Notes under the pieces: model-generated | What the model was told of the DNA's origin: nothing | The model's database searches: none | What the model saw: only the letters and a program-made list of their open reading frames with translations | Source of the DNA: Ophiobolus disseminans | Lineage: Eukaryota > Ascomycota > Dothideomycetes > Pleosporales > Phaeosphaeriaceae | Assembly: GCA_010093685.1 (NCBI GenBank) | Contig: MU006230.1 | Location: 1,100,013 to 1,164,012, forward strand | Length of the DNA: 64,000 bases | Reading direction: 5' to 3' | Program-made: the position numbers and the translations under genes | In this document: positions 23,082 through 34,331 of the stretch, in pieces | Position numbering within the stretch: position 1 is the first letter of the stretch | Layout of the letters: every line of letters begins with the position of its first letter

Positions 23082-23407
23082 TCTTTGTCATGCTGTCCGG
23101 AGAGATGAGTGTCGCAAGGTGATGGAAGCGGCGCAGGGACAGACTGAAAGACACCGTGAGCTCTTACCCATCCATACAATACACTACTCCCTTAGTATCT
23201 TCACGCGAGTGTATTCGAGATTTCGTCCGAACCACTACCTTGGTATGCCATGTTCGTCTTGGAGGCTACGCGCGGTGTTTGGACTCGATCTGCGAGCATG
23301 GACGCTGAACTTGGAAAGATGGGTCGCTCGCATGACAAAGGTAACGATATTACGTCATAATGAAGGCATATAGTATCTACTTGATCTTGTTCGCTTACAC
23401 CTTTGGT

Positions 23408-24621
23408 TCATGCTGCCTCGTCCTCAATCTCCAAATTGCCAACCTTGAATTTCTTACCCTTCATGTCTGCGTAGTCGTTGTGATTATGGTAGTTCTTCAC
23501 TCGTTCCCTTACATACTCCAACCCTCGAACAGGCTGCGCATTCTCGGAATCTTCTTTGACTAGTCCCAGTCTTTTTAGAAGCGGAGACGGCGCTGGCTTG
23601 ATGTCGACGTCATTGCCCGGCCTCACAAAGTAGAAGAGACCCAGACGATGAATATGTGCCTGGTCCTCCGGTGGTCGTTGAACACGATGAATGGTCGACT
23701 TCAGGTAGCCAGCTGACCAAAAGTCAAGCGTGTCGCCGACATTGCAAATGATGCCATTGTCGACGGGCGGTACGTATTTCCACTCTCCCGCTGGTGTCTT
23801 CAGTTGCAGGCCCGCGACGTTCTGACTCCAGAGTAGCGTTAAACTCCCGAAATCTGTGTGTGCTCGCGACCACGTGTTTTGCACCTTTGCGTCGTCGTCG
23901 GCGGAACGCGGGCGGTAGATCATGTATCGTAGATGGTCTTCCGACTGGTCATCGTAGAGATGCTGCTTCGAAAAGTAATCTTCTGGGAGTTCAAGGATGA
24001 TAGAAAAGAGGGTGAAGATCTTCGACGCGAGCTCCAGTGATCGACGAGAGAAGTCCTGGATCTCTGATTGAAAATGGCGAAGATAAGGATGAAACGGTTC
24101 CTTCTTGTTTGCGAGGATGAACTTTGGGATGTTGACGGACTCGACATTATCCAGAACATCAGTGCTCATGACCCTCTTTTCGTGTGCCTAAGGGATCAAT
24201 GTCAATCATGTACCGTCTGAACGTAAGGAGAGAGCAACGAACAGCTCGATATCCGAAATAGTTTCCTTGAGCAAAATCGCATCTATACTTTGGGTCGCCC
24301 TTCTCTTCGATTGGGAGGTCAAAAAACGATTGACCGATGTCGTACTGCCGGTCCACCTCCTCCTGTGTGAATCCAGTCCCAGTCATACTGAAGAAGCCCG
24401 TATGGCGAACCTTAGATATTATTAGAAACTCAATTCTCTAAACATCAACCGCAACGTACAGCATCCTGCAGATCTTCCGCAAGCTTTTGCTTGCCGCCCG
24501 GCTCATCAAAAGTCGACAAATCTATGACTTTGATATCTGCCCAATCGATAGCTTCTGTCGTCTTTGACGGCCTCTTCCACGTCTTGATGGCTGGCGGTTC
24601 TGCGTACGTTGCTGATGGCAT
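23408..24621 (-). CDS. 2-oxoglutarate/Fe(II)-dependent dioxygenase (isopenicillin N synthase-like)
   Basis: Three exons, 24621-24460, 24410-24243 and 24187-23408, all phase-0 joins with introns of 49 and 55 bp, encode 369 residues. The N-terminal DIOX_N region includes DWADIKVIDLSTFD and VRHTGFFSMTG. The jelly-roll core holds the iron facial triad: His220 and Asp222 in AHTDFGSLTLLW and His277 in STIHRVQRPP. Arg291 in HRLGLFYFV would bind 2-oxoglutarate. All expected catalytic residues are present and the length is normal. Members of this superfamily hydroxylate or desaturate small molecules, often in secondary metabolism or nutrient use. The gene is divergent from the MFS transporter at 25159; they share a 537-bp promoter region with a TATA-like ATATATA about 55 bp before this start, which hints at co-regulation. 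Confidence 0.92.
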
Positions 24622-25074
24622 ATTTGATAACTTGGTGTTTATGTTGGTGTTTGGGCCTGGAGGTCGTTTGCGTCCGGATATATACCATTACATTTTATCT
24701 CCGTCATTGGTGGTGCCTCCAAAGCGGAGGTGTCAAGCACGCAATCTTTTGCCAAGGTTCGTGCTCTCGTTACCGCCCGCCTCAACACCTTAAGTCGCGA
24801 TTAAAATTGAGAGTCGGCAGAGCATAGCCGACCGCGCTCATACTCCTCGGGATGGACGCCTAGGATCAATGCGACGTCGGAGTATGATAGTGTTTGTGAT
24901 CGAGGCTCCCATTCGATGGTGCTGTGGGCCTGTACCTAGGTAGTTATAGGCGACATGACGTGCTTGCGAAACCTTCAAGAGGAATGTTGAAGACCTGGAA
25001 GCAACTGCAGGATGGGGACGACAGACGGTGCCTATCGTCGCGTGACCGTGATCTTCCAACGTTCCTGCATGGGC

Positions 25075-25081
25075 TATAAAA
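25075..25081 (+). promoter_or_regulatory. TATA box of the MFS transporter gene
   Basis: TATAAAA lies 84 bp before the ATG at 25159, at a typical distance for a fungal core promoter. Confidence 0.55.
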
Positions 25082-25158
25082 CGTAGCCACTCCCTCGGTA
25101 CCTCTTGTACTTCTAGCAACCACTTCATTGGCATCTAGTCCCTCGACATCTCTTCAAA

Positions 25159-26690
25159 ATGGCTTCAGACGAACAGCTCGAGAGTCTTTCCACCAAAGAC
25201 GTTCAAGACGTGCACTCCGAGGATAGCTCAAACTCGTCCTCAGAGACATCGTTGAAGACCGCTCATCGCAAAGTCGACAAGCGCCTGCTTTGCTGGTATG
25301 CATTTGTCTACTTGATCATGCGAATCCATGTCAGCAATATCTCAAATACAGCTATCATGAGTAAGTAACGGTGTTCTGGATGGATAGCCTATGGATGCTA
25401 AAGCCACTAGATCTCGAGCAGGGTACGGGCATCAAAAAGCAGCTTGGCAACTTGTCGTCCTCCCAGTGGGCGTGGGCACTGAGCGTATTCTACTACCCAT
25501 ACATGTTCTTAGAGCCGATTGCTACACTCATGTTGAAGCACTTCAGCCCCAACGTGTGGATGAGTCGCATCATGCTTACATGGGGGATTATATCCATGTG
25601 CCAAGGTGCAACGCAAAACTACTCGGGAATATTGGCATGCCGCTTCTTCCTCGGAGCTGCTGAGGCTGGGTTTTATCCTGGCGTCTTATACCACTTATCC
25701 TTCTGGTATCCGACCGATCGTCTACCGCTTCGTATTGCCTTCTTCTATGCCTGTGGCATGTTCTCCGGAACAATCAGCGGACTGCTCGCGTATGTAATAT
25801 CGTTTATGAACGGTGTCGGAGAGCTTGCTGGATGGCGATGGGTACGTAATCCGCATGGGGACTCAATCGCCACGCTGACCGAAGCATAGCTTTTTATCCT
25901 TGAAGGCATTCCAGCCATCTTATGTTCCGTTTATACCTTCTTCTACTTACCAAACTACCCTCAGACCGTTGAGTTCCTATCCGAGGACGAGCGTGAGGCT
26001 ATCATTGTCGACCTGCCGAAGCAGGCGCCGACGATGCGCGCAAAGACGTTCGATCTTGACCAAATTAAGAGTCTTTTCAGGAGTTCGACCTTCTTCCCCT
26101 TCCTGATGATCTGGATTACTCATGGAATAGGCGGCTGGGGTATATCGTTTGTGCTGCCAACCGTCATTTACGAGCTAGGTATCTCAAACACCGCTATATC
26201 GCAAGTCATGACAATGCCTCCCTTTACGCTTGTGTTCGTCATCCTTTGCGGTCTCGCGTTTTTCATCCACACAAAGCGACTATCTCCATGGGTTGCAGGT
26301 CTTGGAGTCGAGATTGTCCAAATCATATGTTACATCTTGCTCATCACCGTCAAACAGCCAGTCGCAAAATACATCTTCGTGATGATTGCAACAGCGGCTT
26401 CTCAGTCGTTCTTCGCCATCATCTGGCCAGAACGCATTCGAGCAGCGAGAGGCACCACAACTGCTGGTCTTGCCATTGGCTTGACCAACGCAAGTTGCCA
26501 ACTGATGGGCATAGTTGGACCGCAGATATACCAACCAAAGTTCGGACCGACATACCGAGTCAGCTACATCTGCTCCATAGCGCTACTGTCAACCTGTTTG
26601 GGCGCAGTACTGACGAGCTGGCTCTTCGTCTCCAAGGATGACAAACATAGGGCGAAGGAGGAGTCGGAGGTCCAGGAACGCACGGCTTGA
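25159..26690 (+). CDS. MFS transporter, anion:cation symporter (allantoate permease/Dal5) family
   Basis: Three exons (25159-25360, 25411-25841, 25890-26690) with 50- and 48-bp introns encode 477 residues. The hydrophilic, Ser-rich N-terminus leads into KVDKRLLCWYAFVYLIMRI and NISNTAIMNLEQG across the first splice. About twelve membrane segments follow. Family features include FYYPYMFLEPIATLMLK, the ACRFFLGAAEAGFYPGVLYHLSFWYP signature of the ACS/Dal5 family, and GWRW/LFILEGIPAI around the second intron. The C-terminus is charged (KEESEVQERTA). Substrates in this family are organic anions such as allantoate, nicotinate, vitamins or sugar acids. The neighbouring divergent dioxygenase suggests uptake or export of its substrate, which is inference only. 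Confidence 0.92.
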
Positions 26691-27044
26691 GGGCAGAATG
26701 ACAATCTGGGTTTGTAAGGATCACGGCAGATGGAGAGGTTGATACATTGGCGTCTTGGAGGCAAACGCGAATTTGTCACGTCAACATGAATTAGTCATCA
26801 AGCCCAATGCAGCCCAACCTTTTCGCCTGCAACATCCTTTCCTGTAGTTACCTCTGATATGTCAACCACTCAACCCGAGGTGCATCAATCTAAAAGCACT
26901 CCTCGCAACACCATTAGACCAAAGTTCCCCGAACCTAGTACCATCCAGTATTTGAGCAATCTAATTTATGCCGAGGAGACACGCGATGGGAAATGTAGAG
27001 CGATGTAGGTATTATATTTGTACTAATGCTGAGGTATAAACAGT
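26691..27044. other. Short convergent intergenic region
   Basis: About 350 bp between the convergent ends of the transporter and the secreted protein gene. It should hold both 3' untranslated regions. Nothing else is seen. Confidence 0.5.
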
Positions 27045-28086
27045 CTACCTCTTGCTTGAAGGCGCAGCGCGGTTTGACAGTGTAGCCGGTCCTGGCGTCG
27101 GTGTTGCAGAAGGGCGAACTGAACTGCTTGCACCACCTCCACCCCCGCTTCCACCTCCGCCGGTCGCCTTCTGTACAACGGCTCGGACGACTTGACCTAT
27201 GATGGTTGTTAGCATTTGAAGCTAAGTGCTTCTCGGTTGTCGCTTACCTGCTGTATTGAACACAATATCGACGAGCGAACCAAGAGCGTCGTATTTGAAT
27301 GTCTTCTGAGTGAGACCTTGGCCGATTTGCTTAACACTTCCAGTGACTTCGGTCATGTTCAACTACAAGTATGTCAGCATCTGCCATGTCTGGGTGAGTT
27401 CGTTAGAGCTCACCTTGTAGTTGCCAACAATCTGTTGCAGGGCATCGGTGCCGCCTCCAACAACTTCTTGCACAATGTTGCCAAGATTATCGACCAGGAA
27501 GCTCAGTGTCTTTCCATTCTGTGTGATAGATCCGAGCTATGGATCGTTAGCATCGAGTCACCCGAAAAGCAGGTATGTTGCTTACTAATCCGTCAACCGC
27601 GCCGATGACCTCGCCCACAAGGTTGGTCACGTTGCCAATCAAGCCTATGAGGAGCGGGTTCAGGTCCAAAGAGTCGAATACACGTTCCACAATGTCTACG
27701 AGATGACCCAATCTTACCACCAACTCTAGGTTCACATCGACGTCGGCGATGGTGATGTTGACCTTCTGAACCGAGACTTGGACACCAGCATTGACTTGCA
27801 CAAGTCCAGCAACCTTTGCATTCAGATTGAGATCCGCTTGCAGCTTCTCTACTACTAATTCAATCCTCCCGACGTGCAGCTCCGGGACTTGAAGAAGAAC
27901 ATCTGGAGGTGAGGCGGTTGTCACGGACGGGGGTCGTGTCGTTGTAGTGCCATTGCCTCGAGGAGGCCTGCTGCTTGTGATGGGCGGGGTCGTTGGAGTC
28001 GTTGCCGACTGAGCGAGAACTTGGGTAGCGAATGTAAAAAAGATGCTGACGAGCAGTAGACGGAGCAGACGGTTAGAGAGCGACAT
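27045..28086 (-). CDS. Secreted protein, paralogue A of a divergent pair
   Basis: Four exons: 28086-27586, 27536-27414, 27362-27248 and 27196-27045, with introns of 49-51 bp, giving 296 residues. I chose the ATG at 28086 because it puts a signal peptide at the N-terminus (MSLSNRLLRLLLVSIFFTFA ending near VLAQS). A Thr/Pro-rich linker follows. The core has VPELHVGRIELVVEKL, VNAGVQVSVQKVNI and VERVFDSLDLNPLLIGLIGNV. It shares these elements in order with the gene at 28633. The C-terminus is Gly/Ser-rich, then Thr/Pro-rich, and ends in SSKR. It lacks cysteines in the core, so it is not a classical cysteine-rich effector. Function unknown; extracellular or wall-associated location is inferred. 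Confidence 0.8.
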
Positions 28087-28632
28087 GTTGGCGACGGCGA
28101 CGGCGACAACGTGGAGCGAAGAACAAGACCGCGGCAATGCTCGCTACAAGTAACGGGCGACCAGGTAAAGAAATGCTCTACACGGAGCAGTGCCGTTGCA
28201 AATCAACGATGTGATCACCATGCAGGATCCGTGTTCCCTATCGATAAATTTCGGATAAAACCCCCTATGCAGCCACAAACCGGGATCTGACCGGGTTGAG
28301 ACACGCTATCTCACATTTTCCTGGGGTTCGAACGTCGACGAACTTGATTCGCATGCCAAAACCTGATCTTTTGAGTGCTTGCGCCGAATGGCGGCCGCTC
28401 GTTTCGTCTCCTTAATTTCTTCTCGTCGCCTTGTGACGGCTTGCTGAGCATGTTGTAAAGACATCCTGGTAAGTAGTTCGCAACACCGGTGGTTGATATT
28501 ATTAACAGTCACTCGCCCGTTTGGCTTTCAACCAGCTCTCATCAAGCTGCCGCTCTCCTCTCGTTCTTCTAGCAGCTGATTGAGCTGCGTCCATTCTCTT
28601 TCGCCACCAATACAGCGTGATCAGCCACCACG
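28087..28632. promoter_or_regulatory. Shared divergent promoter of the two secreted paralogues
   Basis: 546 bp separate the two ATGs. The stretch includes CCAAAACCTG at about 28356, the same word as the array before the Clr5-ankyrin gene, and pyrimidine-rich leaders on the plus side. No TATA box is obvious. Confidence 0.45.
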
Positions 28633-29571
28633 ATGCCGTCCATTTTTTCTACAATCGCGCTCCTTTCGCTTCCTCTGTTCGCCCTCAGTCAATCGGCCAA
28701 CGATGGGTACTCTGGCTACAAACTTGATGTGAGGCAAGATGGCGACCCCTCCGCCGTCCTCTACGAGACAGAGAACACCAAGACTTCCAACGTCTCAGCA
28801 TTAGCACCGGAACCGGATGTCATGCTGAATGCATCCGTGCATGTTGGCGAAATCTTCATCGGTGTCGATAACCTCACGGCAAAGATCAACCTTGATGCGC
28901 AAGTCCTGCAGTTGCTGCAGTTCAACGCCGGAGTCGACCTCAGCATCGAGAAAGTATCGTTGCTGATCCAGAATGTCACGGCCAAAGTGTACCTCGAAGC
29001 ACGTCTCGGAAACCTCGTCACCATGATCAGCGATGTCCTGGATTCAATTGACCTCAACCCCATCATCGCGGAGTTGGGTAACGGATTAGGAAGCATCATC
29101 AACGACACAGCTGGGCTCATCGGCGACGTTGGAGGCGGCCTGGGTGGTGGTAATAGTTCGAACTCTGGCAACACGAAGCGTGAAGTCGATTTCCACCAAT
29201 TCGACCTGTACAACAACATTCTCTACTCCGTCAACAACTTTGAGGGAAATACCCACAAGCGTCGCGTCCTTGCACAAAATGGCGACATCGTCGAGCAAAC
29301 GCTCAACAACAACGGCGTCATCTCTGGAACCGACGTTGTCGGCAACTATCTCACCAACATGCGCTTCAACGGCTTCAACGAGAGCGTAACGTACAAGGGT
29401 CAAGAGGTGTGGGAGGAGGAGTACGTCTACGAGCCATTTGCAGGCTTGTACTCCATCTCAGGGGTGTTCAAGAGCAAGAGTACAGGCGCAGTTCTCGGAA
29501 CACAACTGCTAGCAGAAGCGCGAGGAGGTGGCAATGCGAACATTGGAAACGCGGAGGAGCTCAAGGCATGA
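28633..29571 (+). CDS. Secreted protein, paralogue B of a divergent pair
   Basis: A single-exon gene of 312 residues with an N-terminal signal peptide (MPSIFSTIALLSLPLFALSQS). Its core aligns by eye with paralogue A: VHVGEIFIGVDNL, FNAGVDLSIEKVSLLIQNV and ISDVLDSIDLNPIIAELGNG. After a Gly/Ser/Asn linker and a KREV dibasic site it has a C-terminal domain not found in A, with repeated Asn/Gly turns (RVLAQNGDIVEQTLNNNGV, then GQEVWEEEYVYEPFAGLYS). The KR site could be cut by a Kex2-type protease, which would release the C-terminal domain. N-glycosylation sites are frequent. Unlike A it has no introns, so the pair differs strongly in gene structure. Function unknown. Confidence 0.85.
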   Translation: MPSIFSTIALLSLPLFALSQSANDGYSGYKLDVRQDGDPSAVLYETENTKTSNVSALAPEPDVMLNASVHVGEIFIGVDNLTAKINLDAQVLQLLQFNAGVDLSIEKVSLLIQNVTAKVYLEARLGNLVTMISDVLDSIDLNPIIAELGNGLGSIINDTAGLIGDVGGGLGGGNSSNSGNTKREVDFHQFDLYNNILYSVNNFEGNTHKRRVLAQNGDIVEQTLNNNGVISGTDVVGNYLTNMRFNGFNESVTYKGQEVWEEEYVYEPFAGLYSISGVFKSKSTGAVLGTQLLAEARGGGNANIGNAEELKA

Positions 29572-29984
29572 TTTTGGCATGCAGGGTGTGGCACAGCCTC
29601 CTGATTCTTGTGGCAGCAATACACACTTACGAATTGAGTAATGCTTGCTCAACTCCAGTCTTTTTTTTTGTTCGCGCCCTCACAAGTGCCGTGATATTGC
29701 TTTTACTCGAAGTAGTCAAAAGAGGGGGTAGGAGCTGCAACGTTCACCGTTGTCGGTAAGATGCACGGGCCTTCGGTTAACGCTCAACTTGAACCTGGGC
29801 CGGTAGCATGTTTCACTTGAACGCCCGTGCATATCCACACTAGATGAGTGAACCGGGTAATGCGTGTAAATCTAGAACGTGTATTGTGTGATGTCATCGA
29901 CTGGAAAGCCGACCTCTGCCGTTTTCTGCTGACAAAGTAAGCTTCTGGAATGCGGAAGTTTGGTGTCCCTGAAGCCCATCCATT

Positions 29985-32900
29985 TCATACACTCAGATCC
30001 TTTTCGTCGTCTTGGAAATCCTCAATTTCATCTAGAACCTCCTCGTACTCGACGCCGGCGCTTTGGCCCTGCTTCCTCGCCAAATCTAGGACCGATGTCC
30101 CTTCATCGTCTCGCAGCTCGAGAACTCCAATGCCTTTCGGCGCCTTCGCCAACAGAAGTCTTAGCACGGCAATTTTGGTTCTAGTCGACTGGCGACTATC
30201 CACCGCATTGTGAAGTGGCGTGCATCCACCACACCTTCGAAGCTTGAATTGTTCCGCTCTGCTGTTATGCTGGAGAAGAATGCGAATAACGTCCTCTCGA
30301 CCCAGTTGAATGGCGGCATGTATAGGGTATTCGTAGCCCATTGGCGATCGCTTGCATGGGTCTGCACCTCGTCCTAGTAGGAACGACACAACCTCGCTTT
30401 GCCCGAAATAACATGCTTTGTAAAGTAGCGTCTTATCCTCGTAGAGCTCGTTGATGTCGAAATTGCCGTCAATGTGCTTTTCGAGTAGCCAGATCGTGAT
30501 GACTGTCCAGCGGCCGATGATTGAGTTTTGTAGTGCCTTGCGATATCGAGGTGAGTACAAGCCTACATCCTTTTGACATGCATCGCAGTCCGTAACGTGA
30601 CGTTGAAGAAGTTTGGTGCATCCTAGCGTCGCTAGTGTGACTAGCAGTCCTTCGTTGTCTTCGAGCAAGTGGACTTGTCTAGCGCGGGATTCTTTGAGAG
30701 CCGCGATTTGTCGTCCCATGATGCGCTTTGCTTTCCTTTTTGAACAATCTTCCATGAATGTTGGGAGTTTCTCCAGCTCATTAAAGAGATCACCGCATTC
30801 GCGTGCGTGATGAATCCAGTACTCAGCAGCATAGTCATCGAAAGCCACAGGGTCCGTTGGGCGCGCATCAAGCTCATGGAAGCATGTGCGGAGGAGCGCC
30901 AAGTGACAGCGCTCGGTCCATGGCAAGGCTTCAGCGGGTAGCACACTATTGGGATCGCGCAAGAAGATGGAAACCGATCCATGGATGAACCGAGCGTGGC
31001 TCTCCATCTTTGAGTTTTGATGGATCTCGATAAGGCCACGTGATTCTTTGCGAAGGTAATTTTCGAACCTTTCGCCCTTTTCGAACCCGATCATTGATCG
31101 CTCCCACTCTACAATGCTGTCATACTCGAATGGCTTCATAAAAGCCAAACTGTGCCTAAACTCATCAGCAGTCATTGGCCGCTTAGCTGCCCACACAGTT
31201 TGTAACAGGTGCAGGGTATCGGCGCTCTGCAGGACCTCCGTAGCACCCAAAGCCCTCTCGTATATCTCTTTTTGGGACCCTGGCAGCCCATCTATGAGTC
31301 TCAAAAGACCCTTTTCGTTCAGGACCTTGACATTGGCAAGTATATTCTGGATAACGACAGTGACCCAGAGGAAGTCGTTTGTGGAGTGCTGGACAATCCT
31401 GTGGTGGAGCAGTTGACGCAAGCCGGGGTCAATGTCTTCGCCTTTCAATGCATCTGTAACAAATGCCTCGATGCCTGGCATGTTATAGTCTTCGATGATT
31501 ATAGTCCGGCTCTTGGGCTCCAATCCACCGTACACAGGAAGATGTGGTCGTGACAAGCAGACACGAACCTCCGCGCCAGCGTCGTTTGCGCTCTCGAGAA
31601 GCTTCTCTATCCATTGAAGGAGTTCCAGCGGCTGAGAGGGACGAGGATGCGTTTCGTCATGGTAGCATTCATTAATGGCGTCAATAAATAGCCGTACTTT
31701 GACGCTTCCGCGTTTGTCATGCCCGACAATAATCTCATGAATAGCGTCTTGAAGCTGCGTGAGATTCCACGGCATCATTCCTGGCTTGAACCGTAGCATA
31801 TCACCCCATTCTTCGAGGAACGACCATGGCTTCGGCTCCAGTTTGTTAAGTAGCTGGTAGAGCACGGACGTGCAAAACTTATCAAGGGCACTCTTGAAGT
31901 GTGCAGAGTTTGCGTCTTTGGTTCGATCGAAATAGTGATGTAACATGAGGCAATCAGAATCCTCGGCGCGACGTGCGGCTTCCTTCATGAGAACAGATTT
32001 ACCGGTCCCGGGATTGCCTTCGAGCGTGAGTAGTGCTCCAGATGGTCCGACAGACGCGTCATGAGAATTCCAGTCGCGAAAAGTTTCATGCTCGAACAGC
32101 CACTGTGAGGACGGGAAAGACTTGATCTCATGATGCCGGAGTAGAAGATCAGCGTGATACAGCGCGTGTTTGCACCCTATGTAGCATGTCAGTTGTGCTC
32201 GGCAAGAGATAATGGCCTGCCTACTGTTGTAGTTATCAACTTCAACTGCTGATGGTGGCTGTTCCTTTCACGTCAACGTGTGTCCCAAGTGTAGCGAGAA
32301 ATGCGATATTGACTGACATTTAAGGGAACAGACTGAGACTTTTCTCGAGCATTCCGCTGCAAGTCTGTCATGGTTTTCAAGCTTCGAGGACCTTCCTTTT
32401 GTTAGTTTTAACACACTGGACTCTTGGAAAATCCACTACGCTGACCTTTGGATACCTCCTCGACCTCGCGTAACAGGCGGCCGAAAGCTCGTTCTCCTTC
32501 GCCATATATGACCGGCATGTAGACGTCAAATATGCCCAGCAAGCAATAACTCATATCTTCTTCGCGGGTAGTTTGCCGTTTTTGCGTCCAAGACATACGT
32601 TCTTCGATGCTGAAGCTATTCAGGGATTTTCCGCGAAGCGCTTCAATTGGTATGCCAGTCGAAGAACTGATCTGCTCTTCCATGGTCACTTTTGTGCCAA
32701 GGAATACTCCATCTTTTGAGTAAAACTCCACTACTTTCGGTGCAACAAGCTCTTGTAAAGTCCAGCCCCTTGTGAACCAGGCACTGTTCTGGAAGTCTGG
32801 TTCGGCTGACACAACGTCGTTCATGTAAACATAACATCTCTTCGCGTCCCGATACCAGCGAAACATGGAATTCAATGCTTCTGTGAGTTCAGCGCTGCTG

Positions 32901-33139
32901 GTCTTATCGATACAAACAGTATCCACCCAGAAGTACTTCAAGTCGTTTTTCGCGGCTTGACGTCCACAGAAGAGGAGCTTGTCGTATCCTGCCTTCTCCC
33001 TGCCGAGTCCGTGCTTGACATCCTGAAAGGTCGGTTCGTCATCTATCCAACGATGCGACAAAATTGCATATGGTGGTGGGTTCTTGTAGAAAAGTACAAG
33101 GCTGAATGCGCCGTCGTCGTCTTGTTGTAGAAGATGCAT
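29985..33139 (-). CDS. NLR-like protein: HET domain, NACHT NTPase, ankyrin repeats
   Basis: Three exons (33139-32446, 32395-32318, 32176-29985) encode 987 residues. The HET domain occupies the first 230 residues (MHLLQQDDDGAF, PPYAILSHRWIDDEPTF, FWVDTVCIDK, WFTRGWTLQELVAPK). A short linker is encoded by the small second exon. The NACHT NTPase starts with the P-loop GNPGTGKS at 311-318 and includes the VRLFIDAINECYHDE Walker B region. A winged-helix-like segment follows. The C-terminus has ankyrin units (KTLLYKACYFGQSEVVSFLL, YPIHAAIQLGREDVIRILL, CTPLHNAVDS). This is the STAND/NLR layout of fungal heterokaryon incompatibility and probable non-self recognition proteins, where ligand sensing by the repeats opens the NTPase and triggers HET-driven cell death. 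The second intron (141 bp) is longer than normal, so a small missed exon is possible. All key motifs look intact. Confidence 0.88.
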
Positions 33140-34331
33140 TGGGCCGAATGTTGTGACCGTATTTCGTCGACACCAGACAGCTCTTGCCTTGGCATGCTTT
33201 CGAACTTTATGATACCAGACATCCAGTAGCCTACCCCAAGTCTGGTCTGTTGGCCTGAGATGTGGAAATGAGACGTCTAGAGGTGCGCGCTATCGACGAA
33301 GCGAAATATTGGGTTCGCGCGTTGACTGCCAGTGCCAAGAACCTCTGGCCCCCAGCGGCTGCAGAAACTCATGCGCGAAGCCACAACAGCTGTTTATAGA
33401 CATACCCTGCCGATGTAAGCTAAGGCGTCCATCATTGCTTGTCATTTAGAGACATATCCAACGCGCCGACCGGCTTCTTTCGTTCTGACAAGACGTTCAC
33501 GGTATTCGCTGAATGGTGACCTGCACTTGTTGTTGCCGTAGCGCTGTCACACTTTCAGATGAGCGGTTGCTTAGCGTTCGTTATTTCTGGAGCTGTTTTG
33601 AAGCTCAATCATGCATCAGGGGTGGTGTGAGTCGGCGACGAGAATTATGTACGACGGAGCTCGTAGTGGGTGGCCCACCACATACCTACATCCTCAGAAC
33701 ACTATAAAAACTCAAAACAAGAGACAAGGATGTAAGGGCGAACAGATCTTTATGTGCTAGAACACAAATTATCTCGATCTAGAGCTCTATCTACCTAGGT
33801 TATACCTAGTAGCACATTCTACCTAATGTTGGTGCATCATCAAGTACGAGCACCTTCGTAGTTCGCAAGGCTTGGGTTGTTCATATCTTACTAACTCGTT
33901 GGAGAAAGTGGGCACGGGAAATCAACTGGTTAGATCTCGCGCGATACTGGTTCCGGGAAAGAACGGTTAGGCTAGCAGGGACCGTGATCCTTTGGCTTCT
34001 CCAGGGCTCCACATCCAATTTAAAACTTGGCCCCCAACATGTTCTTACACACAAACTGAGAGATGCGCCTGCAGTCAAACCTTGTACATGCCGATCCAGC
34101 CGCGCGAGGCGTCCACGGGCAGGATAGTCAAACGGGCTGACATGAGAGATACTTGGGGCCAGAATTGCTTAGAGGCCGTTTCTGAGTTCTCATAAGGGAA
34201 CTATCGCCTTCAGAGCGGATACTACAGAAAACTTCCAAATTTCGCTCCACGTGAGTTTTACCAATTCCTGGACGAGGCCTCAAAGATTGTCTCGTTGTAA
34301 GACAGCTCAAAACGACGAAACCCTCGTAACG
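33140..34331. other. Intergenic region between divergent NLR-like and secreted protein genes
   Basis: No supported gene. It should contain the promoters of both flanking genes. A stretch at about 33780-33830 is rich in the imperfect palindrome TACCTAGGT/ACCTAGTAG, seen in other intergenic parts of the window. Confidence 0.4.

Noticed and set aside
23408..26690. Secondary metabolite gene cluster
   Set aside because: No polyketide synthase, non-ribosomal peptide synthetase, terpene cyclase or P450 is in the window; the dioxygenase and transporter alone are not enough.
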